DNA of 64,000 bases from GCA-002733465 sp965230525 (GTDB lineage Bacteria > Pseudomonadota > Gammaproteobacteria > Enterobacterales > Kangiellaceae): positions 2,604,001 through 2,668,000 of the forward strand of contig OZ246008.1 of the NCBI GenBank assembly GCA_965230525.1, read 5' to 3'. Below, piece after piece: positions 25,042-34,134 of the stretch (position 1 is the first letter of the stretch; each line of letters begins with the position of its first letter). The notes under the pieces are model-generated. The model worked only from the letters and a program-made list of their open reading frames with translations. It searched no databases and was not told where the DNA came from. Position numbers and translations under genes: made by a program.

Positions 25042-26289
25042 ATGGCAATTGAACACCTAAAACGAATAAAAGTCTATGCCGAAGCTTTGCAAGTCGGAAT
25101 GTTTGTGAGTGAGCTCGATATTGATTGGAATAAATCAAGCTTCTTGTTACAGGGCTTTACCATAGAAGATGAAAACGATATCAACACTGTTCAAGAACAG
25201 TGCGAATATGTCTATGTCGATTTTAGAAGCGAATCCCAATACAAGCGATTCCAGCTGGCTACATCAACATCTAAAAGCTACCAAGAAGCCAATGAAGACT
25301 CTGCCGAAGCAAAAGAAAACTACTTGGCCAATAAGCTTGCCAAAGCCGCCTCGAGGTTTGATCGTTCGAATCGCTTAATGAAAAGCGTGATGGATCGAAT
25401 TATGCTCGGTGAGGATGTCGATTTTCATGGTGTACGAGGTGCTGTAAAAGAAAATGTAAAACAAGTGCTCGCCAATGAAGATGCGATGTTAATGTTGACG
25501 CTATTAAAAGGAAAAAGTAGCTCGCAAGCGGAGCATTGCTTAAATGTAAGTATTTTATCGATCGGTTTTGCGCGCTATTTAGGCTGTGATGAAAGCGAGT
25601 TAGAAAATATCGGAATGGGGGCACTATTGCACGACATTGGTCAACTTAGAGTTGATGACAAATTATTGCATAAAGAAGGAAAACTAAACCACAATCAAAT
25701 GGCAGAAATGTGTCGCCATCCCAAATACTCGCTGGATCTTTTACAAGGAAAAAAAGAGCTGACCGATAGCTGTATCGATATTGCCGTTAACCATCATGAG
25801 CGCCTCGGAGGGCAAGGCTATCCCAGAGGATTAACGGGAGATAAATTATCAAGAAATGTTCGGCTGGTGAGTATTGTTGATGTATTTGAGTCTTTGACTT
25901 CACCGCAAGTTTTTAGAAAATCGCTCTCCGTCGTCGAAGCCTACAAAATTTTGATGAATGGTCGCAATAGTCACTTTGACGAAAAACTTGTCATTCAGTT
26001 TATCCAGTGGCGTGGTATTTATCCGCCGGGTTCAATTGTTGAAATGCATAATGGTGAAGTCGGAATTGTTATCAAAGCAAACAGCGAATTGAAGCTTAAA
26101 CCAAAAGTAATTTTGGTGTTAGATGAATATAAGCAACCAAGAAAAGAAAAAGTGATCGATCTTGCTAAAATGCCATTGGATGCTGAGTCCAATCCCTATA
26201 AAATAATCAAGGCGTATGAAAATACCGCTTTTGGAATTGATTTACAGTCTTACGCCGATCATGGGTTAAAACTGGCAATAGAAAGTTAA
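25042..26289 (+). CDS. DUF3391/HD-GYP protein, putative c-di-GMP phosphodiesterase (copy 2)
   Basis: Also 415 residues and alignable with copy 1 end to end without gaps, with most positions identical in the HD-GYP core and fewer at the N-terminus. It has HDIGQ, HHE and GQGYPRGL in the same places. The two copies thus come from a tandem duplication. The 265-nt spacer between them has no recognisable gene. The next gene (an orphan) follows after 34 nt and may be in the same transcript. Confidence 0.88.
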   Translation: MAIEHLKRIKVYAEALQVGMFVSELDIDWNKSSFLLQGFTIEDENDINTVQEQCEYVYVDFRSESQYKRFQLATSTSKSYQEANEDSAEAKENYLANKLAKAASRFDRSNRLMKSVMDRIMLGEDVDFHGVRGAVKENVKQVLANEDAMLMLTLLKGKSSSQAEHCLNVSILSIGFARYLGCDESELENIGMGALLHDIGQLRVDDKLLHKEGKLNHNQMAEMCRHPKYSLDLLQGKKELTDSCIDIAVNHHERLGGQGYPRGLTGDKLSRNVRLVSIVDVFESLTSPQVFRKSLSVVEAYKILMNGRNSHFDEKLVIQFIQWRGIYPPGSIVEMHNGEVGIVIKANSELKLKPKVILVLDEYKQPRKEKVIDLAKMPLDAESNPYKIIKAYENTAFGIDLQSYADHGLKLAIES

Positions 26290-26323
26290 TCACTATCAAT
26301 CAGGTTTTATTGAGAATTTTAAA

Positions 26324-26845
26324 ATGAAAGAAGTGTTAAATGAGATGATTGCTCAGTTGTCTGAGGAAGATAAAGCAATTTTTGCGAAGCTTGCAGAAAA
26401 GATGCAAACAGTAGATGGTGACATCAGTAAACTTTCCCCGAGCGAACTTGAAATAATTAAGCAGATGGAAGCCAAGTATGCTGAAAAACTGCGTAGCGTT
26501 CACCAGCAATCTAATCAACAACACACTAGTCATTCTACCGGTCATTTAGACCTGCTAGAGTCTGGCTTTGCCAACTATGTGCGACAGTTGCTAGCAAGGG
26601 ATCTTAAAGAGCAATTTCCTCAAGAAGAAGACGCTGTAAGATTTGCATTTCAAAATAAATGGATAGCTCCGGATCTAAAAGATCTAGAAGTTGCCCAGCA
26701 AGTATTTGAAGACTATAAGGACGACATCAGCGAAGCGAATCAATGGCGAGAAGAGGTTGTTGGAGTGGAGTCAGATAAAGCCATGGCCGTCGGTTTAACT
26801 TGGTTTATGGTTTTATTCCAATTGCATCAGCGGTTAAATTCTTAA
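26324..26845 (+). CDS. Orphan 173-residue protein of unknown function
   Basis: A soluble, acidic, mostly helical protein: a glutamate/lysine-rich helical N-terminus (LSEEDKAIFAKLAEKMQ), a Gln/His/Ser-rich linker near residues 60-72, and a C-terminal helical part with a hydrophobic end (GLTWFMVLFQLHQRLN). No family or motif is recognised. Located 34 nt after the second HD-GYP gene, so it may be linked to c-di-GMP signalling. Its 3' end overlaps the opposite-strand SDR gene by 12 nt. Confidence 0.7.
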   Translation: MKEVLNEMIAQLSEEDKAIFAKLAEKMQTVDGDISKLSPSELEIIKQMEAKYAEKLRSVHQQSNQQHTSHSTGHLDLLESGFANYVRQLLARDLKEQFPQEEDAVRFAFQNKWIAPDLKDLEVAQQVFEDYKDDISEANQWREEVVGVESDKAMAVGLTWFMVLFQLHQRLNS

Positions 26846-27595
26846 GCCTCCGTCCACTTCGATAACGCGTCCTGAAAAGTAATCATTTTCTAAAATAAAC
26901 TGAACCGTATGTGCAATCTCATCGGGTTTGCCCATGCGAGCAAGCGGGACGCTCGCTTCAATGTGTTTTAAAAGTTCTGGTTTAATGCTTTTGGTCATCT
27001 CGGTTTCGATAAATCCAGGAGCAATGGCACCCACTCTTATTCCATAACGTGCAAGTTCTTTTGCCCAAGTAACGGTGAGCGCAACGACTCCTGCCTTTGC
27101 CGCAGAGTAATTGCTTTGACCAATATTGCCAGCGCGAGAGATAGAAGAAATATTAACGATGACACCCTTGATCTTGGCTTCAATCATCAATTTTGACGCT
27201 TGCCTTGCACAAAGAAATACACCGGTTAAATTAACATCAATCACAGACTGCCAATTACTTAGAGTCAAGGAATCAAGTTGCCCCTCTGAGCTGGACTTAT
27301 GCAACAACTGGTCACGAATAATTCCAGCGTTATTGACTAAACCATCAAGCCTTGCAAAATCAGTTTGAATTGCAGCAAAGGTGTCAGCCACCTCAGTTTC
27401 ATTACTAATATTTGCCGAATAGGTACGGCAATCAATATTGGCTTGCTTTAGTTTGCTGTAAACCGATTCCAGTCCATTTGTATTGATATCGATGAGCGCT
27501 ATTTTTGCACCTTGATTGCCAAGGCGAATCGCAATTTGTTCACCTAATCCTTGAGCGGCACCGGTGATGGCGATAACGGTATCTGCAAGTTGCAT
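26834..27595 (-). CDS. Short-chain dehydrogenase/reductase, FabG-like
   Basis: A 253-residue classical SDR with cofactor motif TGAAQGLG, NNAG, catalytic Ser in ISSIS, and YSAAK (YxxxK). The sequence resembles 3-oxoacyl-ACP reductase (FabG), but FabG is normally in the fab cluster; here it stands alone, so the substrate could be another 3-oxoacyl or alcohol compound. AGGA 9 nt upstream supports the ATG at 27595. The end overlaps the 173-aa gene by 12 nt in convergent orientation. Confidence 0.88.
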   Translation of the reverse strand: MQLADTVIAITGAAQGLGEQIAIRLGNQGAKIALIDINTNGLESVYSKLKQANIDCRTYSANISNETEVADTFAAIQTDFARLDGLVNNAGIIRDQLLHKSSSEGQLDSLTLSNWQSVIDVNLTGVFLCARQASKLMIEAKIKGVIVNISSISRAGNIGQSNYSAAKAGVVALTVTWAKELARYGIRVGAIAPGFIETEMTKSIKPELLKHIEASVPLARMGKPDEIAHTVQFILENDYFSGRVIEVDGGLRI

Positions 27596-27724
27596 TGTTA
27601 AATTTCCTTAGCTAGCTGGTAGCGCTCGTACAGGCATAGCACTTAAAACTAAACCTATACCTGAACGAGCAGCGAGTGTTATATATGAATACGCTTGAAT
27701 TCAATTCTTCAACATGCGCGTTGT

Positions 27725-29428
27725 TTATTGAATTCCAAGCACTTCTTTACCCTGCTCAAAAACAATATCAACTGGAATGTTAGCTTTTTCTAATTTGGCT
27801 AAGTCTTCAGCAAGTTGCTCCGTGATAACGCCTTTGGTATTAAGAAGTTCGATAGCGCCTTGGTAGTTACCGTCACCTTGCAGCATTAGGATCAACTTTG
27901 ATAACTCGTTCATTGCCTCGGTCATTTTTTCAAAGTTAACGCTGTAATGCCCGGATTTTGGATCACGTGTAAATGCACCGAGCTCTTTAAAGAAGTTAAA
28001 GCGCACCATGTTGGCTTTTCCATGAGCACTTGATGCGCCAAAGCGGACTGAGCGGAAGATTCCGGCTAAGAAGGTCACATAATTATCCATGATCTCGCCT
28101 TCGGTTAGGTCGCCTGATTTGTAGAGTTCGGAAACCATGTACAAACCCAAAATATCAGCTTTACCTTCTTCTAATGCGGATGCCGCTTCTTTAAGACTTT
28201 GTCGAACAGTGCCTTTTCCATCTAGTGTATTTTTGATACCTAGCCCATGAGCTACTTCGTGAAACATGGTGTTGGCAAAAAACGCATCGAATGTTATGTA
28301 TTTTCTTTGCTCCGGCGTGATCAGTTGGTCGGCGATCGGTAATAAAATATGATCAAATTTAGCTTTCATTGCGTTTTTCAGTTGCAGACGACGGGTACCT
28401 TTTTTTAGCTGAACTGCTTCATCGTTAGGTAAGTTAATGGCTATGGTTTTTGAGCCAGCATTACTATGACCAGCATAGTAAACAACATCGTATGCATTTA
28501 AATCTGAGTCGGTGCCTGGCTGGTCTTGTTTGTATTTCTCTTCAACAGGCAAACCTTGTTGTAATTTGGGTAAGAAAGCCGCAAATCGCGAAAGTTTTTC
28601 GCTCCAAGCTAGATCCTTAATTAATACGTAAGACTCATAAGCAGTTTTATAGCCAAACAACAGGTCTTCATAATTTTCGATTGGGCCAAGTACCAACTCA
28701 ATCGGATTGGTTTTCATGTCCATCCAAGCGAAGTCGCTGGGTTGAAAGTTGTCTGTTAACAACGCATCAGCTCTCAAGCTAAGGTAATTCTTAAATTCAG
28801 CATTGTCAGCCAAGGCCGCTGCTTGACGAAGAATATCAGCCGCTTTGTTAAGCTCGGTGGCATAAGCTTGGTGGTAGTTTTGGGTATAGAGCTGTCCCTT
28901 ATCGTCACGTTTTATCAGGGTATAAAGGTCCTTGCCTTTTTCAAGATTGGCTTGATTAAATTCTTCTTTGCTCATGTCACTTGGGTAAAACTGAGCGCCT
29001 AGTGGCTTGTCGCCATAACTTTCTAAAAAGGGTTTGTCGCCATCGAGCCGATCCCAAGGTCCGTAATTAATGTCAGCAAAACGTTTAGCCGCTGGGTCGT
29101 TAATTGAATTAAGAAAGGTTTCTTTATCGCCGAAGGCTTGTTTCCAAAATAAGTCATCCATAATTTTAGAGGCATCAATTAACAGGCCTATCATTTTCTT
29201 TTGGTTGTCACTCAAATGACTTAAATCTGCGGTCAATTTTACCGGTTGATAGATATCAAATCTGGGATTGTGGGTTTCAGATTCTGCTTTTGACGGAGTC
29301 GAGGCAGGTTGTTCAACTTTCGCCTTGGTTGCAGTCTCGCTGCTAGAAGTTTGTGTTTGGTTATCGCTGCAACCGGTTATTGCTGCAGCTAAAATAAGCG
29401 CGAGTATTGATATTTTTGAAACTGGCAT
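27725..29428 (-). CDS. M49/dipeptidyl-peptidase III-like zinc-peptidase lipoprotein
   Basis: A 567-residue protein with a lipoprotein signal (lipobox ITGC, Cys20) and a Thr/Ser/Glu-rich linker to about residue 55. The zinc motif HEVAHG (His390, Glu391, His394) and downstream EEGKAD (Glu420-421, Asp425) match the layout of dipeptidyl-peptidase III-type proteins, where HExxGH and EExRAE are usual; here the spacing is the shorter HExxH. It is probably a periplasmic or outer-membrane metallopeptidase, with peptide substrates inferred. GAGGG supports the start. Divergent from the GlyGly-CTERM gene. Confidence 0.75.
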   Translation of the reverse strand: MPVSKISILALILAAAITGCSDNQTQTSSSETATKAKVEQPASTPSKAESETHNPRFDIYQPVKLTADLSHLSDNQKKMIGLLIDASKIMDDLFWKQAFGDKETFLNSINDPAAKRFADINYGPWDRLDGDKPFLESYGDKPLGAQFYPSDMSKEEFNQANLEKGKDLYTLIKRDDKGQLYTQNYHQAYATELNKAADILRQAAALADNAEFKNYLSLRADALLTDNFQPSDFAWMDMKTNPIELVLGPIENYEDLLFGYKTAYESYVLIKDLAWSEKLSRFAAFLPKLQQGLPVEEKYKQDQPGTDSDLNAYDVVYYAGHSNAGSKTIAINLPNDEAVQLKKGTRRLQLKNAMKAKFDHILLPIADQLITPEQRKYITFDAFFANTMFHEVAHGLGIKNTLDGKGTVRQSLKEAASALEEGKADILGLYMVSELYKSGDLTEGEIMDNYVTFLAGIFRSVRFGASSAHGKANMVRFNFFKELGAFTRDPKSGHYSVNFEKMTEAMNELSKLILMLQGDGNYQGAIELLNTKGVITEQLAEDLAKLEKANIPVDIVFEQGKEVLGIQ

Positions 29429-29741
29429 GGTATCCCTCAGATGTTTAGATTTTGTGTTGAGCGTTATTTGATCAACCCGAAATAGTTAATTTTATTAGTT
29501 GAAGGCCATTATCTCAGATTTTAAATGATTACCCAAGCTGGCGATGTTTTGCAGTGTTTGCGGATTAACTTATTGATATTATTAAATATTTTTGCCCAGT
29601 TTTATAATCAAACTAGGGGCGTTGAGAGATTCAGTTTTTGTTCAGTCAAACTAGGTTTTAATAGACTCAACCAAAAAAGAGTTTAATTGTTTGGAAAATT
29701 GGTCTAAACCGCAAAGCTGCTGATTATTAATTGGAGTATTT
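29429..29741. other. Divergent spacer between the M49-like and GlyGly-CTERM genes
   Basis: This 313-nt AT-rich spacer has no supported gene. A TATAAT lies near 29611 without a good -35 hexamer, and two copies of TCAAACTAGG occur about 40 nt apart. Both flanking genes have good Shine-Dalgarno sequences; the promoters are otherwise undefined. Confidence 0.4.
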
Positions 29742-30995
29742 ATGAAAAAGTCTTTTCTTATAGTTGCTATAACGTCTGGCTTGCTTAGCTACGGGAGTGT
29801 TTACGCTGGAACTCACCAAAAAGCTGAACAGGCTGAATCGTATTCAATTCATGCTAAACAGCTTCGAGAGAAACGCAGTTTGAATTCACAGCATAACAAA
29901 TTGGCAAGCGCTAAACAGCAGAGTTTTTCTCGGTCAAATCAAGCTAAAACCAAGCAAGCTGCAAACGGCGCGATAGAGTTGAGAGAGAATCAAGCGGGAT
30001 CGGTTACACTTTCACGACGCCAACAAGCCAAACAGCCGAGAGTTCAGCTCGAACAAAAAAGTAATAATGTTGTTTTGAGAGATAAAACGCCTCAAAAATC
30101 GAGTAATGCATTTGGTTTTTCTTTTTATTCAGCGACCAGCATTTTAGATTTAGATTTAGATAATGATGGCTATTTCAGCGATTTTACCCTGAGTTTTGAT
30201 GCCGATTTTGACGGCGGTTCAGCCGACGTTTATGCGGTTATCTATTATAGCCGGAATAACAGCGATTGGACTGAACTTGCTGAAACCGAAGTGTTTAATA
30301 TTTATTTGGATAACGCCAGTGATGAATATAGTTTATCAACAACACTTAATTTTGGTTTTCCAACGGGCGATTATGATTTTTTAATCGACCTATATGAAGC
30401 GGGTGTAAGTGGCATAGTCGCAACCATCAGTTCTGATCAAGTTGATTCGTTGTACGCACTGCCTTTGGAAGATCGAGAACATGAAGTTGTAAATAACACT
30501 AGCCAAATTAGCTTTGTAGCTACAGACTTATTTGGCGACCAAGATGGCGATGCCTTTTATACGGATTTAACGCTTGAGTATGATATTGATGCGCAATACA
30601 GCGGCGACATTGTTTATGCCGAAGTTATCCTAAAAAATATTGCTGCGGGTTGGCAACAACGCTTAACTTCGAGTGATTTTGAATTAAGCAATAGTACTGA
30701 GTTTGTTGATTTAACTTTTAATAATGGTTACCCACCAGGCTATTATGATGTAACCATCAGTCTTATTAATGCGTTTACAGGCGAGGTCATCGCTGACGCA
30801 GGTCGAGAGTTTAGCTCCCTCAATGACTTACCCATTGAGTCTGTAAATTATGACGACCTTTACGATGATTTAACGCCAGATGTTGATATTAGAGTATCAG
30901 GTGGGGGTAGCCTTGGATTTATCATGCTTTTATTAGTGGGGCTAGGTTTTGGGGCGAGGCTGAGAGCAACAGCCAAAGCCAAAGCCAAAGTCTGA
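29742..30995 (+). CDS. Choice-of-anchor H-like surface protein with GlyGly-CTERM signal
   Basis: A 417-residue secreted protein. A signal peptide (about residues 1-22, ending VYAG) is followed by a low-complexity Gln/Lys/Arg-rich segment, then two similar beta-rich repeats (each with LDLDNDGYFSDFTLSF-like or DGDAFYTDLTLEYD-like Asp-rich stretches). The C-terminus is a Gly-rich spacer, a hydrophobic helix and a basic end (GGGSLGFIMLLLVGLGFGARLR), the GlyGly-CTERM signal cleaved by a rhombosortase. A run of AAAGCC repeats adds KAKAKV at the end. GGAG 5 nt upstream supports the start. The rhombosortase gene is not in the window. Confidence 0.85.
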   Translation: MKKSFLIVAITSGLLSYGSVYAGTHQKAEQAESYSIHAKQLREKRSLNSQHNKLASAKQQSFSRSNQAKTKQAANGAIELRENQAGSVTLSRRQQAKQPRVQLEQKSNNVVLRDKTPQKSSNAFGFSFYSATSILDLDLDNDGYFSDFTLSFDADFDGGSADVYAVIYYSRNNSDWTELAETEVFNIYLDNASDEYSLSTTLNFGFPTGDYDFLIDLYEAGVSGIVATISSDQVDSLYALPLEDREHEVVNNTSQISFVATDLFGDQDGDAFYTDLTLEYDIDAQYSGDIVYAEVILKNIAAGWQQRLTSSDFELSNSTEFVDLTFNNGYPPGYYDVTISLINAFTGEVIADAGREFSSLNDLPIESVNYDDLYDDLTPDVDIRVSGGGSLGFIMLLLVGLGFGARLRATAKAKAKV

Positions 30996-31322
30996 CGCAA
31001 GCTTGCGGGATATAAGCAGTAAGCTATATAAGCTCAAGTCTAATCCAAGGATTTAAATAAAGGGTTAGGCTTAGCTGTGTAATAAGTGACTTTTTTAACA
31101 AAGGTGCTCTTGGTAGGTTGTTTAATTAGTGATTTGTTCCGAAGGATTTGGATTTGGAATTGGAACTGGAATTAAACGCGTTTATTGTATGCAAATTACT
31201 TTTTCAAGCGCTATACCAAAAGTAGGGGTCTGAGACCAAAAGTAGGAGGTCTTAGAACCAAATAATCAAATAACAAAAGAACTTTAAGCAACAGCTAATA
31301 CTCTAGCCACGATTTACCGTAA
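30996..31322. other. Spacer with repeats after the GlyGly-CTERM gene
   Basis: A 12-bp perfect palindrome CGCAAGCTTGCG (30996-31007) starts directly after the stop codon. Further on are two tandem units that each begin ACCAAAAGTAGG (31215-31234 and 31235-31255). No coding region is supported in this 327-nt stretch. Confidence 0.5.
31215..31255. repeat. Two-unit imperfect tandem repeat
   Basis: ACCAAAAGTAGGGGTCTGAG is followed directly by ACCAAAAGTAGGAGGTCTTAG. The junction also contains the palindrome GGTCTgAGACC (31227-31237). It may be a remnant of a dispersed repeat family or mobile-element end; no open reading frame is associated. Confidence 0.6.
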
Positions 31323-32132
31323 TTAAGAACAACAGGCCAGTTGAAAAGTTATCTCCGAATTCACAGGCATTTTTTTATGGTGTTCATTGAAGGTCATAAA
31401 ATGCACACTGCTGCGGTGTTTTCCGCAACTAAACTCAGGAAATATTTCGCCTTCCATTTTTGTTTTGATACGAAGTAACTTAAACGGACGGTCGGTGGTC
31501 TCAATCATAAAGCTCCCCATTGGTGCTCTTTGTTCGGTCCACTGTCCATTATCTCTGATCAGTCGCAGAATGACCTCAACACTGGTTTCTACCCCTTTAA
31601 TATCTTCAACCATTGATGTTAGCTGTTGTTGTCGTTGGTTATGATTTCGGTTTAGAAATAGGTGTAAATCGGGGCAGTCGAATTGACAGCTACCACCTGG
31701 AATATTAGTGCGTTGTTTGACTGCAACGATAAACGGAGACTTGCGTAATGAATCGCCAAACTTGCCTACGTATGAATGAATCCATTGATGTAATTGTTTG
31801 ATTTGTTTGAGGAAATTTTGAAGCTTAGAGCTGTCTACCTCCGGGTTTGCTTCCAAGGTTTTGAAGTATTCGAGTAATCGGGTTAGCTCTTTTATCAACT
31901 CAGATCGCGAATCGCCTCGCTCTAAAATTTCTAAAATTTCGAATAATACTTTTAAACAATAAAAGTGATTATCGACATTAGAGGAAAGCAAATTACGGCG
32001 AAACTGTTTAAACAGATACTCTATCCGCATAAATGTGCGGATATTTTCTTGAAGCGGGTACTCAAACAACAATGTGACTGCTTGAGGTTGTTCAGGCGTT
32101 TCGATAGTCAAATTGGCTTTCCGTGCTAGCAT
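31323..32132 (-). CDS. zapD: Cell division protein ZapD
   Basis: A 269-residue cytosolic protein that crosslinks FtsZ filaments. It has the ZapD core (LLFEYPLQENIRTFMRIEYLF, LERGDSRSELIKEL and the C-terminal FQLACC end) and is about 20 residues longer at the N-terminus than E. coli ZapD (247). The ATG at 32132 has no clear Shine-Dalgarno sequence; a TTG at codon 8 with GGAAAG 5 nt upstream is an alternative and would shorten it. It follows coaE and pilD, a conserved order in gammaproteobacteria. Confidence 0.92.
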   Translation of the reverse strand: MLARKANLTIETPEQPQAVTLLFEYPLQENIRTFMRIEYLFKQFRRNLLSSNVDNHFYCLKVLFEILEILERGDSRSELIKELTRLLEYFKTLEANPEVDSSKLQNFLKQIKQLHQWIHSYVGKFGDSLRKSPFIVAVKQRTNIPGGSCQFDCPDLHLFLNRNHNQRQQQLTSMVEDIKGVETSVEVILRLIRDNGQWTEQRAPMGSFMIETTDRPFKLLRIKTKMEGEIFPEFSCGKHRSSVHFMTFNEHHKKMPVNSEITFQLACCS

Positions 32133-32244
32133 TATTGATTTGAAATAATAAGCTGAGTTGAAACAATAAGTTACATGGCAGCTATTATGTAATACTCGGG
32201 CCTAGAAAACAATTAACCCCAGCATCAGACGGTTAAAGTGTGAG

Positions 32245-32865
32245 TTAGTCGAAGTTATTCTCTAAGTAGTTTTGGTGCAACTCTATAACACGTTGTTGCA
32301 GCCAATCTAAGCTGTGGTTGTTCTCCAGAACATCATCGGCATGTTGCCTGCGCTGGCCTGGAGATGCTTGCGCCGCGATAATACGCTTGGCTTGTTGTTC
32401 GCTAATATCATCACGGGCGATTACTCTTGCTAATTGAGTCGCCGGATCAACTTCTACAACAAGAACTCTATCCAAAATGTTAGTCAAATAGTCAGGGATG
32501 GTTCCGTCCTTTTTCACTAGCAAGGGAATATCAAGGATCACATAAGGTGAGCTGCTTTCGCGCAGTTCATTTTGTGTTTGCTTGGCAACTAACGGATGCG
32601 TGAGTTGGTTTAACCAAGCTAGCTGCTCAGCATCCGCAAACACGATTTGACCTAATGCTTTTCGATCGAGGGTGTTATCGGAGTTAAAAATGGCATCACC
32701 AAAATGCTCTCTTAATTTGGCTAGGTGAGGGGAGTTCGGTTTAAACAAATCGCGTGCAATTTGATCGGCATCGATGACATCGATACCCAGGGCTTTAAAG
32801 TAATTGGATACTTGTGATTTGCCCGATGCAATTCCACCGGTGAGTCCAATTACACGCTTTGTCAT
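32245..32865 (-). CDS. coaE: Dephospho-CoA kinase
   Basis: Last step of coenzyme A synthesis, phosphorylating dephospho-CoA at the ribose 3'-OH. The 206-residue P-loop kinase has GLTGGIASGKS at residues 7-17, DADQIARDLF, HPLVA and DIPLLVKKDG, and RVIARDDIS in the lid region. Length is as usual. It lies 43 nt after pilD and before zapD, the standard neighbourhood, likely in the pilus-cluster transcript. Confidence 0.95.
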   Translation of the reverse strand: MTKRVIGLTGGIASGKSQVSNYFKALGIDVIDADQIARDLFKPNSPHLAKLREHFGDAIFNSDNTLDRKALGQIVFADAEQLAWLNQLTHPLVAKQTQNELRESSSPYVILDIPLLVKKDGTIPDYLTNILDRVLVVEVDPATQLARVIARDDISEQQAKRIIAAQASPGQRRQHADDVLENNHSLDWLQQRVIELHQNYLENNFD

Positions 32866-32908
32866 TGGGGGGTTCTCGTAAGTGATTGTTTTACTTTACT
32901 TTTATGAG

Positions 32909-33814
32909 TTAAGCCAAGCCCGAATACTTCATGTAAGCAGCTACTATTTGATCACCCCATAGCATGCTGATCCATCCGGCCACCGCCAGATAGGGGCCAA
33001 AAGGTATTTTTGTACCTTTATCTTTGCCTTGAACTGCGAGCATTATTCCGCCAATAACTGCACCAACTCCGGCCGAAAGTACTATAACTAAGCCGACTTG
33101 CTGCCAACCAACCAAGGCTCCGATTACCGCCAGCAATTTAAAATCACCATGGCCCATACCTTCTTTACCCGTTACCAGCTTAAATAGCCAATAAACACTC
33201 CACAAAGACAAATAACCTACGAGCGCACCGAGCACCGCTTGTTCCAGTGGAATAAAGAGTGGCTGAAACGCACAAAACAACGCAAACCAAACTAACGGAA
33301 GTGTCATAGAATCAGGTAAAATTTGATGGTCGATGTCAATAAAGCTCATCGCGATAAAGTAGGCAGTAATCAATAATACCGCGGCTAACGGCCATCCAAA
33401 CCCAAAATGGTAAGCTGCAAGAGCAAAGCAAACACCTGTAAGCAGCTCAACAAAGGGATAACGAAGCGAGATAGAAGTCTTACACTTGCGGCATTTTCCT
33501 CGCAACACCATATAGCTGACTAAAGGAATATTTTCGAGACTGGTTATCTTGTGACCACAACTCGGACAGGCAGAGCGGGGCACAACTAAATTGAACTTCT
33601 CCGGCTGTTTAGCAAAAGGCTCAGCTGGTGGCGTTAATTTAAAACCACGTTCCTCAAGAACTTCTTTAGCCATAGATTCCCATTCACGAAACATGGTGAT
33701 GGGATAACGGAAAATGACGACATTAAGAAAGCTACCGACGAGCAGGCCGAAGATAAAAATAACGCCGATTAAAAGAGGGGTGTTAGATTGGAGAATATAG
33801 ATTATGTTTTCCAT
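32909..33814 (-). CDS. pilD: Type IV prepilin leader peptidase / N-methyltransferase
   Basis: A 301-residue inner-membrane aspartic protease that cleaves prepilin leaders and methylates the new N-terminus. A cytoplasmic domain has two CxxC pairs (CPSCG and CRKC), and the two catalytic Asp lie in FIDIDHQILPD and GHGDFKLL. About eight membrane helices are visible. It would process PilA and other pseudopilins. In most relatives it directly follows pilC; here two extra genes intervene, with the nearest 20 nt upstream. Confidence 0.96.
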   Translation of the reverse strand: MENIIYILQSNTPLLIGVIFIFGLLVGSFLNVVIFRYPITMFREWESMAKEVLEERGFKLTPPAEPFAKQPEKFNLVVPRSACPSCGHKITSLENIPLVSYMVLRGKCRKCKTSISLRYPFVELLTGVCFALAAYHFGFGWPLAAVLLITAYFIAMSFIDIDHQILPDSMTLPLVWFALFCAFQPLFIPLEQAVLGALVGYLSLWSVYWLFKLVTGKEGMGHGDFKLLAVIGALVGWQQVGLVIVLSAGVGAVIGGIMLAVQGKDKGTKIPFGPYLAVAGWISMLWGDQIVAAYMKYSGLA

Positions 33815-33834
33815 GGTTAGCTCTTAGTTGGCTC

Positions 33835-34134
33835 TCAGCCCCTCACAATTGAATTAATAATATAGCTTATGACGCTATGCTCTAGACCTTCTGACTCTAA
33901 TTTAGTTTGTATTTCTTTAGCCAGTTTCGCTGTTCCATAGATACCCAGCTTTTCTTGATGTTTAAATGATTTAGCGTCGGCGCGGATTTTTCTCGAAATA
34001 GCCTCTATCCTGCGAGCCGCTTTATCTTCTGTAACTGTTTCCAATTTGCGCTTTTCTGAGTTTGTGTAGTGCTTTGAAACGATTGCTTGCGCCTGGTTAC
34101 TAATACGTTTTCTATTTAAAAAGTCTTTAATCAT
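33835..34134 (-). CDS. 99-residue basic protein of unknown function in the pil cluster
   Basis: A soluble, highly basic, mostly helical protein (MIKDFLNRKRISNQAQAI, then SEKRKLETVTEDKAARRIEAISRKIR) with no Cys residue and no membrane segment. No family is recognised. It overlaps the asparagine-synthase-like gene by 4 nt (ATGA), so they are translationally coupled and probably function together. It lies 20 nt before pilD. It may act as a carrier, partner or substrate of the enzyme, or bind nucleic acid; none of this is shown. Confidence 0.65.
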   Translation of the reverse strand: MIKDFLNRKRISNQAQAIVSKHYTNSEKRKLETVTEDKAARRIEAISRKIRADAKSFKHQEKLGIYGTAKLAKEIQTKLESEGLEHSVISYIINSIVRG

